A DNA stretch of 64,000 nucleotides from a virus. Where the stretch lies: the IMG/VR virus record IMGVR_UViG_3300018421_000017, positions 19,130 to 83,129 of that record. One strand, written 5' to 3'. Shown in pieces: positions 8,117 to 17,260 of this stretch (its first letter is position 1; each line of letters starts with the position of its first letter). Below the pieces are notes generated by a model, which did no database searches, was not told where the DNA came from, and saw only the letters and a list, made by a program, of their open reading frames with translations. Made by a program: the position numbers and the translations under genes.

Positions 8117-8333
8117 AGTTCAAAAGATTATTCTTGAAGCTGCTCGATTAGCTGGTGATGAGCTTAAGGGTAAACTTCCACCCCACCACATGCACCCAAA
8201 AGGTAGAAATTCCTACGCTCACATTTTTGAGAGAATTAAGTCAAAGATGGGAAGAAGTTACAAAGAGTGTGAAGATTGGGAAGCTCAAAAGATTCTGGAT
8301 CTCATTGAGTATTACTCAAATAACCCCTGCTGA
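8106..8333 (+). CDS. Small basic helical protein, unknown
   Basis: 75 residues, overlapping the previous gene by 11 nt. Helical and basic, with the segment HHMHPKGRNSYAHIFERIKS suggesting nucleic-acid contact. It lies just before the polymerase promoter. No family recognised. Confidence 0.7.
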   Translation: MSPEVQKIILEAARLAGDELKGKLPPHHMHPKGRNSYAHIFERIKSKMGRSYKECEDWEAQKILDLIEYYSNNPC

Positions 8334-8338
8334 ATTCG

Positions 8339-8366
8339 TGAAAATGTCCTGTCTGTGTGGTATAAT
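8339..8366 (+). promoter_or_regulatory. Promoter TGAAAA-N16-TATAAT for dnaE
   Basis: -35 at 8339-8344, 16-bp spacer, perfect -10 at 8361-8366. It gives a 22-nt leader containing the AGGAG that serves dnaE. Confidence 0.75.
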
Positions 8367-8394
8367 AAACCAAACGTAGACAGGAGTTTTTATT

Positions 8395-11300
8395 ATGCGT
8401 CGTTCATCTCTTCTTGTGCCTGACAGGTTCATCTCTCTTCATTCCCATGATGGGTTTAGTACCTTCGATGGCTTAGGCTATCCTCAAGAGCACATCGATT
8501 TTGTGATTGAGAATGGGATGGACGGGTGGTGTCTTACCAACCATGGTCACATGAATTCTTTCGGTCACGCTTTTTTGCACGCTGAAAAGATTGCGAAGCG
8601 TGGCGGAAACTTTAAGTTTGTACCAGGGTGCGAGATGTATGTCCATCCTGATCTAGATGCGTGGCGCCTTGACATGCAGATCCGAGAAGCTGCTAAGAAG
8701 GGTGATAAGGCCGCGCTCATGACTCTTCGTTCTCAGCGAGAAGCTATTGCTACACCACTGACTGCAATTGTTGATGGTGATGACGAAATTGTAGATGTTG
8801 GCACCGAAGATGCTGGTCTCACTGTTGAGAATGAAGAAGAAACCAAGTCTGCAAAGTTCTATGATCCAATCAAACGCCGCCATCATTTGGTAGTCCTTCC
8901 CAAGACGAGCGAAGGTCTCCAGCGTCTTTTTCACCTCGTCAGTAAGGGGTATCAGGAGGGCTTCTATCGCTTCCCACGTATCGACTATAAGATGCTAAAG
9001 GAAGCGGCCGCTGGTGGTCATCTGATGGTTTCTACAGCTTGTATCGGCGGTCCAATCGCTTACGAGGTTTTCCGTCATGCTCAGCAAGTTGAGTTTGATG
9101 ATCTTTCGTATAAGTTGATGGATGACCCGACTTTCCGAAACAACGTCTTGACTGGCGTTGGAAATGCGTACCAGGGTCTTGTAGACGCTGTTGGTATCGA
9201 TGATGTTAATCTCGAACTTCAATTTAATAAGCTTCCTGCGCAGCATCTGGTCAACCGCGCGATTATTGAGTTTGCTAACAAGAACGGGCTACAAGATAAG
9301 CTGGTAGTCACAACCGATTCTCACTACGCACGTCCAGAACACTGGCGAGAGCGTGAGCTCTATAAGAAGCTTGGGTGGCTTAACTATCGAGAGTTTGATC
9401 CCTCCAAGTTGCCGCAAGGTATTGAAGACTTGAAGTGTGAACTATATCCTAAGAACAACGAACAGGTTTGGGATACGTACCTTAAGACAACTGACGGTAT
9501 GGATTTTTATGATGATGAGGTAGTGCACAACGCCATCACTCGCCCGTATGATCTTGTCCACAACGAAATCCAACAGATTACCCCTGATCGTTCGATGAAG
9601 CTGCCCTCTTACGTCGTTCCTGAAGGTACTACTGACGATAAGGCTCTACTTGAAGCCTGTAAGAAGGGTTTGGTCGAGCGTGGTCTTGCGCACGATGAAA
9701 AGTACATCAAGCGTCTCAAGTATGAGCTAAAGATCATCAAGGAAAAGAATTTTTCTCGATATTTCTTGACCATGGGCGCCATCATCGATATCGCTAAGAA
9801 GGCGATGCTGGTCGGTCCAGGCCGCGGTTCTGCTGCCGGAAGTCTCGTGGCGTATGTTCTCCGTCTTACCGACGTTGATCCATTTGAGTATGATCTCATG
9901 TTTGAGAGGTTCCTCAACCCAAGCCGTGAAGGTGCACCAGATATTGATACTGATGTAGGTGACCGTGATCTTCTTATCAACATGATGAAAGAGGAGTGGG
10001 GCGACGAAAACATCGTTCCAATCTCTAACTACAACACTTTTAAGCTTAAGTCTCTGGTCAAGGACATCTCTCGCTTTTACGGGATCCCGTTCGATGAAGT
10101 CAACAAGGCTTTGGCTCCTGTAGAGGATGACGTGAAGCGTGCCGTGTTCAAGCCCGGCACTGATAAAAACTTGTTTGTCTTGCTTTATGAAGATGCGATT
10201 GCTCACTCGAAGACATTTCGCGACTTTATTGAGAAGTACCCTGAGGTTGCCGAGCCGATTCAGGTACTCTTTAAGCAGAACAAGGCACTTGGCCGCCACG
10301 CCGGTGGATGTATTGTTTCGGAAAACATCGCTGAGCGTATGCCTCTGATTAAAGCCCGCGGCGAACTACAAACTCCGTGGGTTGAAGGTATGAACTACAA
10401 GCATCTTGAAACCTTCGGCTGGATTAAGTTTGACCTTCTCGGTCTTGAAACACTACGTATTGTTCAGCGTACTATCGAGCTGATTCTTCAGCGCCGGGAG
10501 GGTATCGAGGATCCGACATTCTCGCAAGTCTATGAGTGGTTCAACAATAACATGGACCCCAAGGTTCTCGATATGGACGACCAGCATGTTTATAAGCATG
10601 TCTACGAAGAAGGTCGCTTCCCAGGAGTCTTCCAGCTGGCTGGTCGAGGTGCTAGAAACCTCTTTATGAAAGCAAAGCCCAAGAGCATCATCGACATTGC
10701 TACTCTGACATCGATTTATCGCCCGGGCCCTCTCACTGCGAAAGTAGACAAACTGTATATCCAGGCAAAGAACAACCCTGATGATATTGACTACGGCCAT
10801 CCTCTTATCAAGGAAGTTCTTGAAGAGACATACGGTATGATTGTCTTCCAAGAGCAGATCATGAAGTTGTGTTCCGTGGTGGCTGGCTTCCCGGAGGAGG
10901 AAACGGACACAGTCCGCCGGAGCATTATGAAGCGTAAAGCTTCTGAAGCCGCTGAGTCCCTTGCTAAGGCTCGAGCGATTAAGGAACAGTTTGTTGCTGG
11001 TGCCGTCAAGAATGGTGTCGACGCACAGCTTGCCGATGATCTGTACGAAAAGATTCTCTACTTCTCAGGCTACGGTTTCAATAAGGCGCACGCTGTTTCG
11101 TACGCTATTGACTCGTACTACTGCGCTTGGCTTCTAACATACTTTGAGGAAGAGTGGCTTTGCGCTTATCTCGAGGCGATGTCTGGTAATGACAAGAAGC
11201 GTAGTAAGGCCTTTGGTGAGGTTAAGGCTCTCGGCTATCGAGTCGTTCCGCTTGATATCAATTATGCAACCAAGAAGTGGACTATCCTCGACGGTAAGAA

Positions 11301-12009
11301 GTTCATGCCTTCTTTCCTTTCTTGTAAGGGCGTCGGAGAATCTGCGATCGATGAGATTGTCGCTAATCGGCCGTACCAGAATATCGACGATCTGTTATGG
11401 GACGAGGATGGTAAGTGGCGCCACTCTAAGTTCAACAAGCGGGCAATGGAAGCGTTAATTAATATTCGCGCATTCGAATCCATGGATCTTGTAGGCGACG
11501 GTAAGACATTCGAGAGCTATAAGCACATGCATGAAGTCATTATAAACCGGAACACCGATATCAAGAAATGGACTAAGCGTGATCCAGAGCGAGGAAAGAG
11601 TAATTTCAAAGAGGCGCTATTGGATACTGAGGGAATCGGTAATTGGACCCGTCGTGAGATGGTCGAAAATAGCATGAAGCATTTCGGTTCATTTAACGCC
11701 TCCACACTCGTTAATGAGGAAATTCAGGCTCGGCTCTCTAAGAAGAATGTACGTTGTATCGATGACATCGACGAGCATGATGTATATTGGTTCTTGGTGA
11801 CAGACGCTAAGCCGAAGCTTACTAAAAACAAGAAGCCATATCTTTTGGTGACGGCCACAGGACTAGACGGCAAAAATATCAGGATATTCTGCTGGGGCTG
11901 GGATGGTCAGACAGAGTTGCCCCTCTACAGCCTTTGTGTTGCAGAAGTTAAGAAAAATGATTTCGGATATCAAACTTCTATGAGTAAAGTCAAGCTTCTT
12001 CGTATATGA
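8395..12009 (+). CDS. dnaE: DNA polymerase III alpha subunit (DnaE-type, C family), phage replicase
   Basis: 1204 residues, the usual DnaE length. Order: N-terminal PHP domain (LHSHDGFSTFDG, His16 and His18; NHGH; TTDSHY), then the palm with VGPGRGSAAGSLVAYVLRL (about 474-491) and the catalytic PDIDTDVGDRD with Asp516, 518 and 520, fingers (YRPGPL, YGMIVFQEQ), HhH region (GVGESAIDEI) and a C-terminal OB-like segment (VTDAKPKLTKNKKPYLLV). The PHP ligands look intact, so a PHP-borne 3'-5' exonuclease is possible; no separate epsilon subunit is seen. It has its own promoter and heads the replication/modification block. Confidence 0.95.
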   Translation: MRRSSLLVPDRFISLHSHDGFSTFDGLGYPQEHIDFVIENGMDGWCLTNHGHMNSFGHAFLHAEKIAKRGGNFKFVPGCEMYVHPDLDAWRLDMQIREAAKKGDKAALMTLRSQREAIATPLTAIVDGDDEIVDVGTEDAGLTVENEEETKSAKFYDPIKRRHHLVVLPKTSEGLQRLFHLVSKGYQEGFYRFPRIDYKMLKEAAAGGHLMVSTACIGGPIAYEVFRHAQQVEFDDLSYKLMDDPTFRNNVLTGVGNAYQGLVDAVGIDDVNLELQFNKLPAQHLVNRAIIEFANKNGLQDKLVVTTDSHYARPEHWRERELYKKLGWLNYREFDPSKLPQGIEDLKCELYPKNNEQVWDTYLKTTDGMDFYDDEVVHNAITRPYDLVHNEIQQITPDRSMKLPSYVVPEGTTDDKALLEACKKGLVERGLAHDEKYIKRLKYELKIIKEKNFSRYFLTMGAIIDIAKKAMLVGPGRGSAAGSLVAYVLRLTDVDPFEYDLMFERFLNPSREGAPDIDTDVGDRDLLINMMKEEWGDENIVPISNYNTFKLKSLVKDISRFYGIPFDEVNKALAPVEDDVKRAVFKPGTDKNLFVLLYEDAIAHSKTFRDFIEKYPEVAEPIQVLFKQNKALGRHAGGCIVSENIAERMPLIKARGELQTPWVEGMNYKHLETFGWIKFDLLGLETLRIVQRTIELILQRREGIEDPTFSQVYEWFNNNMDPKVLDMDDQHVYKHVYEEGRFPGVFQLAGRGARNLFMKAKPKSIIDIATLTSIYRPGPLTAKVDKLYIQAKNNPDDIDYGHPLIKEVLEETYGMIVFQEQIMKLCSVVAGFPEEETDTVRRSIMKRKASEAAESLAKARAIKEQFVAGAVKNGVDAQLADDLYEKILYFSGYGFNKAHAVSYAIDSYYCAWLLTYFEEEWLCAYLEAMSGNDKKRSKAFGEVKALGYRVVPLDINYATKKWTILDGKKFMPSFLSCKGVGESAIDEIVANRPYQNIDDLLWDEDGKWRHSKFNKRAMEALINIRAFESMDLVGDGKTFESYKHMHEVIINRNTDIKKWTKRDPERGKSNFKEALLDTEGIGNWTRREMVENSMKHFGSFNASTLVNEEIQARLSKKNVRCIDDIDEHDVYWFLVTDAKPKLTKNKKPYLLVTATGLDGKNIRIFCWGWDGQTELPLYSLCVAEVKKNDFGYQTSMSKVKLLRI

Positions 12010-12063
12010 TTAGCTTGGTACAAAAAGTCTACACTTAAATCTAACTGGAGTAAAATTAGTAAC

Positions 12064-13086
12064 ATGCACTTAGGCACTTATGAAGGTTTCACTGACTGTT
12101 ATGTTGATATGATTTCAAAGGTCATGCGTGAACCGCAATACGAATCTGCACCTCGCGGCCAGAATATCAAAGAGATCCTCGGGGCTTCATTTACAATCAA
12201 GAACCCTCGTGACAGAATTCCTTACGTCGTAGGTCGTAAGTTTAGCATGAGTTACATGGTCGCTGAGCTGATATGGTATCTTGCGGGTGATAATAGTACT
12301 GAGTGGATATCGAAGTATTCATCCTTCTGGAAAGATATTAGTGACGACGGTGTGACTGCAAATTCAGCGTATGGTGCCCGTCTCTTTAAGCCGCATGACA
12401 AGATTGCGCAGGGCAGATATACTCAGCTCGATTACGTGATTGAAGAGCTTAAACGAGATCCTGATTCTCGGCGAGCTGTCATGCATCTAAGAGTTCCAGA
12501 TGACTCTATTGATGCGAAGCTTGATGTACCTTGTACACTAGCTCTACAGTTTTTTATTAGAAACGGTGCTCTACACCAAGTTGCTAACATGAGAAGCTCG
12601 GACTTGATTTTTGGGATTGCTTACGATATTCCCGCATTCACAATGTTTCAAGAACTGATTGCAAATGAGCTTGGCGTTGATGTGGGTACGTACACTCACA
12701 CAAGCAACTCACTCCATATCTACGAACGTCATTTTGATATGGCTGAAGAGATTACTAGAACGGGCCTCGTTGATGAATCGCTGAATCTACAACAGGCAAA
12801 TGGTCCTATGCCACCGCTGGTAGGTGATATCAAAGAAGTCCAAGAGAAGGTGGCTGAAGTCTACGAGTATGAATCCCAACTACAGCGTTGCGAGAATTTA
12901 CAGGATGTAATAAACCTACATGATTTAAGCCAGTCTTTCTCTGATTCTATGTTCCGTGATTTTGCAACTATTCTTACGTCATCTCGTCTAAGAAAACTTG
13001 GTCATAAAGCGGATGCGCGAGCAATGTCCGCGCAGACGTCCTTTAGCGGATATTCTTTTAATGTCAGGAGTAACTCTAATGCATAA
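12064..13086 (+). CDS. Thymidylate-synthase-fold enzyme, predicted dCMP (hydroxy)methylase
   Basis: 340 residues of ThyA fold: SRRAVMHLRVP phosphate-binding Arg pair, nucleophile Cys157 in LDVPCTLALQFF, NMRSSDLIFG and the HTSNSLHIYERH block. The residue that reads the base in ThyA is Asn (PFNI); here it is Asp188 (AYDIPAF). Asn-to-Asp at this site is the established hallmark of dCMP-specific enzymes such as T4 dCMP hydroxymethylase. ThyX is also encoded at the left edge. I therefore call it a dCMP hydroxymethylase or methylase; hydroxymethylation rather than methylation is inference. Confidence 0.8.
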   Translation: MHLGTYEGFTDCYVDMISKVMREPQYESAPRGQNIKEILGASFTIKNPRDRIPYVVGRKFSMSYMVAELIWYLAGDNSTEWISKYSSFWKDISDDGVTANSAYGARLFKPHDKIAQGRYTQLDYVIEELKRDPDSRRAVMHLRVPDDSIDAKLDVPCTLALQFFIRNGALHQVANMRSSDLIFGIAYDIPAFTMFQELIANELGVDVGTYTHTSNSLHIYERHFDMAEEITRTGLVDESLNLQQANGPMPPLVGDIKEVQEKVAEVYEYESQLQRCENLQDVINLHDLSQSFSDSMFRDFATILTSSRLRKLGHKADARAMSAQTSFSGYSFNVRSNSNA

Positions 13087-14224
13087 GAAATACGACTACC
13101 TTATCGTAGGTGCTGGCCTTTTCGGTGCCACTTTCGCTCGGCAGCTGACTGATGCGGGATACACATGTCTAGTTGTTGATAGACGGAGCCACATCGGCGG
13201 GAATGTATACAGCGAAAAGAGAAACGGCATCGATGTTCACGTCTACGGTGCTCACATTTTCCACACTAATGATGACCGTATTTGGGACTATGTAAATCGA
13301 TTTACAGAGTTTAACAATTACATTAACAAGCCTAAGGTTCGGTACGGTAACAACATCTATTCTTTCCCGATCAATTTGATGACTCTTCACCAGCTCTGGG
13401 GTGTTACGTCACCAGCAGAAGCAGAAGCAAAGCTAAAAGAGGTCAGGATTCCTTGTGAGAATCCCGACAATCTAGAAGATTGGATTCTATCACAGGTAGG
13501 CCCGGAGATCTATCAGACGTTCATTAGGGGGTACACGATGAAGCAGTGGCAGCGTGACCCAAGAGAGCTACCAGCCTCTATTATCAAGCGGCTACCGATT
13601 CGAATGATTTTCGAAGAGAATTACTTTTTTGACAAGTACCAAGGTATTCCAGTAGGCGGGTATACGCAAATGGTCGCGAATATGTTAGAGGGTATTGAGG
13701 TCAGGACAGGGGTCGAGTATTTTACCGACCGGTCAGAGCTTGAGTCCTTGGCACACAACGTAGTATTTACCGGTAAGGTCGATGAATATTTCGATTACTG
13801 TGAGGGTGAGCTAGAGTATCGAACCCTACGGTTCGAACATGAAGAGCTTGAGGGCGATTTTCAAGGTAACGCGGTTGTGAATTATACACATCCAGAAGTG
13901 CCCTTCACACGTATTCTAGAGCATAAGCATTTTCAGCCCCAGACGGCTTCGAAGATTGAGAACACAATCGTCACTCGAGAGTATTCTGCAGAGTATAAGC
14001 GAGGAAAGACACCGTACTATCCGATCAACGATGCGCGAAATACTGCTCTATACCAAAAGTATGCTGCCATGAAAGCTGCGACTCCTAACGTCATTTTTGG
14101 CGGGAGGTTATCTGAATACAAGTACTATGATATGCATCAGGTGATCGGTTCTGCTCTTGTTAAGGCAAGAAAAGAAATTGAAAAACGTAAGAGCAACGAC
14201 TACAATATAACAGTTGAATCATAA
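13079..14224 (+). CDS. glf: UDP-galactopyranose mutase
   Basis: 381 residues from the ATG at 13079, which follows CAGGAG and overlaps the previous stop by 8 nt; an upstream in-frame extension lies inside the previous gene. FAD-binding YLIVGAGLFGATFAR, then the family signature SHIGGNVYSE and VYGAHIFHT, MKQWQRDPRELPASI, and the C-terminal YYPINDARN and GGRLSEYKYYDMHQ are all present. It converts UDP-galactopyranose to UDP-galactofuranose (some homologs act on UDP-arabinopyranose). It sits between the dCMP-type enzyme and a glycosyltransferase-like gene. Confidence 0.95.
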   Translation: MHKKYDYLIVGAGLFGATFARQLTDAGYTCLVVDRRSHIGGNVYSEKRNGIDVHVYGAHIFHTNDDRIWDYVNRFTEFNNYINKPKVRYGNNIYSFPINLMTLHQLWGVTSPAEAEAKLKEVRIPCENPDNLEDWILSQVGPEIYQTFIRGYTMKQWQRDPRELPASIIKRLPIRMIFEENYFFDKYQGIPVGGYTQMVANMLEGIEVRTGVEYFTDRSELESLAHNVVFTGKVDEYFDYCEGELEYRTLRFEHEELEGDFQGNAVVNYTHPEVPFTRILEHKHFQPQTASKIENTIVTREYSAEYKRGKTPYYPINDARNTALYQKYAAMKAATPNVIFGGRLSEYKYYDMHQVIGSALVKARKEIEKRKSNDYNITVES

Positions 14225-14235
14225 GGAGATTTGTA

Positions 14236-15291
14236 ATGAGAGTACTTTATAGCTTTTGGGGCTTTATCACCCCGCTCGAAAAGAACACAGTTGTCAACAC
14301 ACCAGACGGTGAGCGAGGTAACAGGGTTGATTTTGTCAATGAACTAATGTCTCGAGGGCATACTCCAGTTCAGCTGCAGAAGATGCGCGATGAAGAGCAG
14401 TACCCAGGCGTTGAGTATGATGCAACTGGCTTCCCAGATGGTGACATTCTGTACGTTGAGTGGAGGTGGCCAACTTGGAAGAACAGCGGAGAAAACCCAG
14501 CTGAATCTGATTACAATCGACAATGCGAGGTTCTTGATTACTATCACGCTCAGGGTGTTCCGATTATTATTCACGACGGTGATTTGAAGATGACTCCTGA
14601 GGAAGAACTCCGATGGCCAAACGCTATTCTAGCAGATGCCTGTGTGTCACCGCAGCACCAGACCCGTAATCGTATCACAATTCCGTGGTGCAATTACCTT
14701 AAGCGGTATTTCGAGCCAGTTGAGTATTCGTACAACTACACATACGTTGGAAACAACTACGAGCGAGAGGATCCATTTGAGAAGTATTATGTACAGCCCT
14801 CTCAGCGGCTTCGCATGGCCGGCCTACAGACATCCATCTACGGTAACTGGCTTCAAAAGTCTCCAGAGCGAATTGATCCAGCTCTTTTGCTAGCCAAGAC
14901 GCCAAGCGTTGCTTTTGGGCCACGTCTTTCCTACAAGGATATTTTCGCAGTCTTAAACGAGTCGATTACTGTGACTCACATTACCAAGCCTGCTTACACT
15001 CCTTATGGGAACATCACAGGTCGATTCTTCGAGGCAATCAAGAGTAACGTTCCAGCCTTGGTGCCGATTGAGTTTCAGCATGCTGTTCCAGTGGGCCTTA
15101 AGGATGAGTCCCTACTCGTAAGAAGCGCTGACGATGTTGTTGAGAAAGTAAAGTGGCTTTCTACATTAAATGCTTCCGAGAGAAAAGCTCTTGTTGACGC
15201 TCAAGAAGAAGCATTACGAACCGTGATAAACCCTCATCCCGGATACCGAGTTGACCTTCTTGAAAGTGTTGCAGGAGATTTTATCCGATGA
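14236..15291 (+). CDS. Putative GT-B-like glycosyltransferase
   Basis: 351 residues, ATG preceded by AAGGAG. The N-terminal half begins MRVLYSFWGFITPL with acidic patches. The C-terminal half has the GT-B donor-site pattern: LSYKDIFAVLNESITVTHI, then YGNITGRFFEAIKSNVPALVP, the usual R-x-F-E-A with a following pyrophosphate-binding segment. Donor and acceptor are not readable from sequence; next to a UDP-galactofuranose-forming enzyme and a dCMP-modifying enzyme, a DNA-base or surface-glycan acceptor are both possible. Confidence 0.65.
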   Translation: MRVLYSFWGFITPLEKNTVVNTPDGERGNRVDFVNELMSRGHTPVQLQKMRDEEQYPGVEYDATGFPDGDILYVEWRWPTWKNSGENPAESDYNRQCEVLDYYHAQGVPIIIHDGDLKMTPEEELRWPNAILADACVSPQHQTRNRITIPWCNYLKRYFEPVEYSYNYTYVGNNYEREDPFEKYYVQPSQRLRMAGLQTSIYGNWLQKSPERIDPALLLAKTPSVAFGPRLSYKDIFAVLNESITVTHITKPAYTPYGNITGRFFEAIKSNVPALVPIEFQHAVPVGLKDESLLVRSADDVVEKVKWLSTLNASERKALVDAQEEALRTVINPHPGYRVDLLESVAGDFIR

Positions 15292-15806
15292 AAGTAGCTT
15301 TTATTGGTCCTGACATGACTGGCAAGTCGAATATTGCTGAAGCGTTATCAGAGAGGTTGTCGATTCCAGTATTCAAGAACTCTGGAGAGTGGAAGACACA
15401 GCTGGATAGCCCAAATTACTTCCTGAACTTGCTTCGTTACGGCGGTCCGTTTTTAATGGATTTTATGAAGCAGACCAACGTAAGCGTTATTCTGGACAGG
15501 TTCTACCCTTGTGAGCTAGTATACTCTCAAGCGTTCGATAGAGACACTGATCATCAAGCCATCGCGTGGATGGATGAGCAGTTTTCGAATGAAGGAGGAG
15601 TCTTTATTCTTTGCCTGAGAAAAGATTATTCTGGACTAGTCGATGATGTATTCCCAGAAGACCTCCCTGGGGAGAAACTAGAAGAGATTGGCTCTCTTTA
15701 TAAGGATTTTGCGAAGTGGTCCCAATGTGAAGTGATGACTCTATACACTGATGATTGGGATATCAATAGACAGATTAAAGACATAACTGATTTTTTGGGA
15801 GTTTGA
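15288..15806 (+). CDS. P-loop (deoxy)nucleotide kinase, dNMP-kinase-like
   Basis: 172 residues, overlapping the previous gene by ATGA. Walker A GPDMTGKS (7-14) and the DRFYPCELVYSQAF block (DR-x motif of thymidylate and deoxynucleoside kinases). T4 phosphorylates hydroxymethyl-dCMP with its own dNMP kinase before incorporation; this gene, in the same operon as the dCMP-type enzyme, could do that. Substrate is inferred. Confidence 0.78.
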   Translation: MKVAFIGPDMTGKSNIAEALSERLSIPVFKNSGEWKTQLDSPNYFLNLLRYGGPFLMDFMKQTNVSVILDRFYPCELVYSQAFDRDTDHQAIAWMDEQFSNEGGVFILCLRKDYSGLVDDVFPEDLPGEKLEEIGSLYKDFAKWSQCEVMTLYTDDWDINRQIKDITDFLGV

Positions 15807-15807
15807 C

Positions 15808-16800
15808 ATGAGTTTGCGTAAAGCGTTAGTTACAGGGTGTTGTGGTTTTATTGGATCTCATCTTACTAGGATGTTAGTAGGACAAGGTTGGTACGTAGAG
15901 GGTGTTGATGATTTGTCGAACGGCGATCTTACATCTATCGATGACCTAAAATTCAGAGCAGTACATGATTCTTTGTTACCGTTCTATAATGCTGAACCCT
16001 CGGCTGGTAGTCTTCTTGTGATGACGTGCGATTTCGCTTCGCCAGCTGTCTTAGAGAGGGTTACAACTGGAAGTTATGATGTTATTTTCCATCTTGCTGC
16101 AAACCCCCGTGTTGAGTTCTCCGTACAAAATCCAGCTTTGACAACTAATGATAACGTTCAAAAGACTGTAGAGCTGATGTCAGCCGCAAGAAATAATATC
16201 GATCGTTTTGTCTTCGCTGCTTCTTCTGCCGCATATGGAAACGGTGTAGAGTTGCCTACTACAGAACAAGAGCAGTGTAATCCCACTTCACCATATGGTC
16301 TACAGAAGCTTGTTGTAGAGCAATTCGGTAAGCTGTATAGTGAGTTATACGGCATGGATTTTGCCGCCTTGAGGTTCTTCAATGTGTACGGTCCAGGTCA
16401 GGACGGGACTAGCCCTTACTCAACAGCAATATCTGCTTGGTGCACACGCCTAAAGAAAGGTGAGCCTCTACGAAGTGATGGTGACGGCCAGCAGTCAAGA
16501 GATCTAGTCTATGTCGAAGATGTAGCTAGCGCTCTAACGCAGGTAGCGAATCATCCAGAGAGACTTGGGTTTGAGGTCTTTAATGTTGGGACCGGTATTG
16601 CCTTGACGAACAAAGAAGTTCTAGATCATCTGACAAAGCTGTTTCCTGATGCTGAAGTAAATCATGCTCCTGAAAGACCTGGCGACGTTAAGCACACTCT
16701 AGCTGCCGCTGATCACATCAAGGAGAAAATTGGGTGGGAACCTAAGGTTGAATTTTGGGATGGTCTGACAGCCACACTAGAGTGGTGGAAGCTAGCATGA
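15808..16800 (+). CDS. NAD-dependent sugar-nucleotide epimerase (GalE/WbpP-like SDR)
   Basis: 330 residues. Extended SDR: Rossmann GCCGFIGSHL (10-19), Ser139/140 in FAASSAAYG, Y163-x-x-x-K167 in SPYGLQK, RFFNVYGPGQD and VYVEDVASAL. The most likely reaction is a C4 epimerisation such as UDP-glucose to UDP-galactose, which would feed the mutase two genes upstream. A UDP-GlcNAc or GDP-sugar substrate cannot be excluded. Confidence 0.85.
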   Translation: MSLRKALVTGCCGFIGSHLTRMLVGQGWYVEGVDDLSNGDLTSIDDLKFRAVHDSLLPFYNAEPSAGSLLVMTCDFASPAVLERVTTGSYDVIFHLAANPRVEFSVQNPALTTNDNVQKTVELMSAARNNIDRFVFAASSAAYGNGVELPTTEQEQCNPTSPYGLQKLVVEQFGKLYSELYGMDFAALRFFNVYGPGQDGTSPYSTAISAWCTRLKKGEPLRSDGDGQQSRDLVYVEDVASALTQVANHPERLGFEVFNVGTGIALTNKEVLDHLTKLFPDAEVNHAPERPGDVKHTLAAADHIKEKIGWEPKVEFWDGLTATLEWWKLA

Positions 16801-17228
16801 ATCGCTCTGCCTGGCGTGGCAAGTCCTCGAAAATAAAGAAGCCATGGGGCTTCGAAATAAAGTGGACCGGCCTTTTTAATGGAAAAGAGATTCATATCTC
16901 TGATGGGAAAAGAACGAGTCTGAAGTTTAACTCTCACAAAAGCGAGATTCTTTACGTGTCAGTAGGAAGAGTTAGTATTGAATGTGCAGATGAGAATCAC
17001 TTTTTAGATCCCGTAGGATCCCCGTCAAGGCTCGTTGAATTAAAGGCTGGTGAATTCATTAATGTCCAAGCAGGCTGTCCTTATAGGGTGACAGCATTAA
17101 TGAATAGCATAGTGTTTGAAATATCTGATAATACTTCAGATGTTGGAAGGATTATTCTAGAAGATGATTATGGGAGAGAAGTGGATCAAACTGGCATGTG
17201 GATATTTAATCCTCCAAAGTCAGAGTAA
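16797..17228 (+). CDS. Cupin protein, mannose-6-phosphate-isomerase-like
   Basis: 143 residues from the ATG at 16797 (ATGA overlap with the epimerase). Begins KKPWGFEIKWT, then ISDGKRTSLKFNSHKSEILYVSVGR and LKAGEFINVQAGCPYRV, the order seen in the type II phosphomannose isomerase C-terminal cupin. It probably binds a sugar phosphate and completes the sugar-nucleotide block. Only one His of the usual metal set is clear, so the activity is uncertain. Confidence 0.7.
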   Translation: MNRSAWRGKSSKIKKPWGFEIKWTGLFNGKEIHISDGKRTSLKFNSHKSEILYVSVGRVSIECADENHFLDPVGSPSRLVELKAGEFINVQAGCPYRVTALMNSIVFEISDNTSDVGRIILEDDYGREVDQTGMWIFNPPKSE

Positions 17229-17251
17229 AAGTTAGTGAAGATGCCTATAAT
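17224..17251 (+). promoter_or_regulatory. Promoter AGTAAA-N16-TATAAT
   Basis: -35 at 17224-17229, -10 at 17246-17251. The predicted start at about 17258 leaves only about 3 nt before the ATG at 17261. Confidence 0.6.
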
Positions 17252-17260
17252 GGAGTATAC

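Noticed and set aside
9727-10299. Long minus-strand frame inside dnaE
   Set aside because: Shadow of a long well-conserved gene; no ribosome site, no recognisable protein.
12998-13078. Upstream extension of UDP-galactopyranose mutase
   Set aside because: Lies inside the TS-like gene and precedes the conserved FAD-binding N-terminus; the ATG at 13079 has its own ribosome site.
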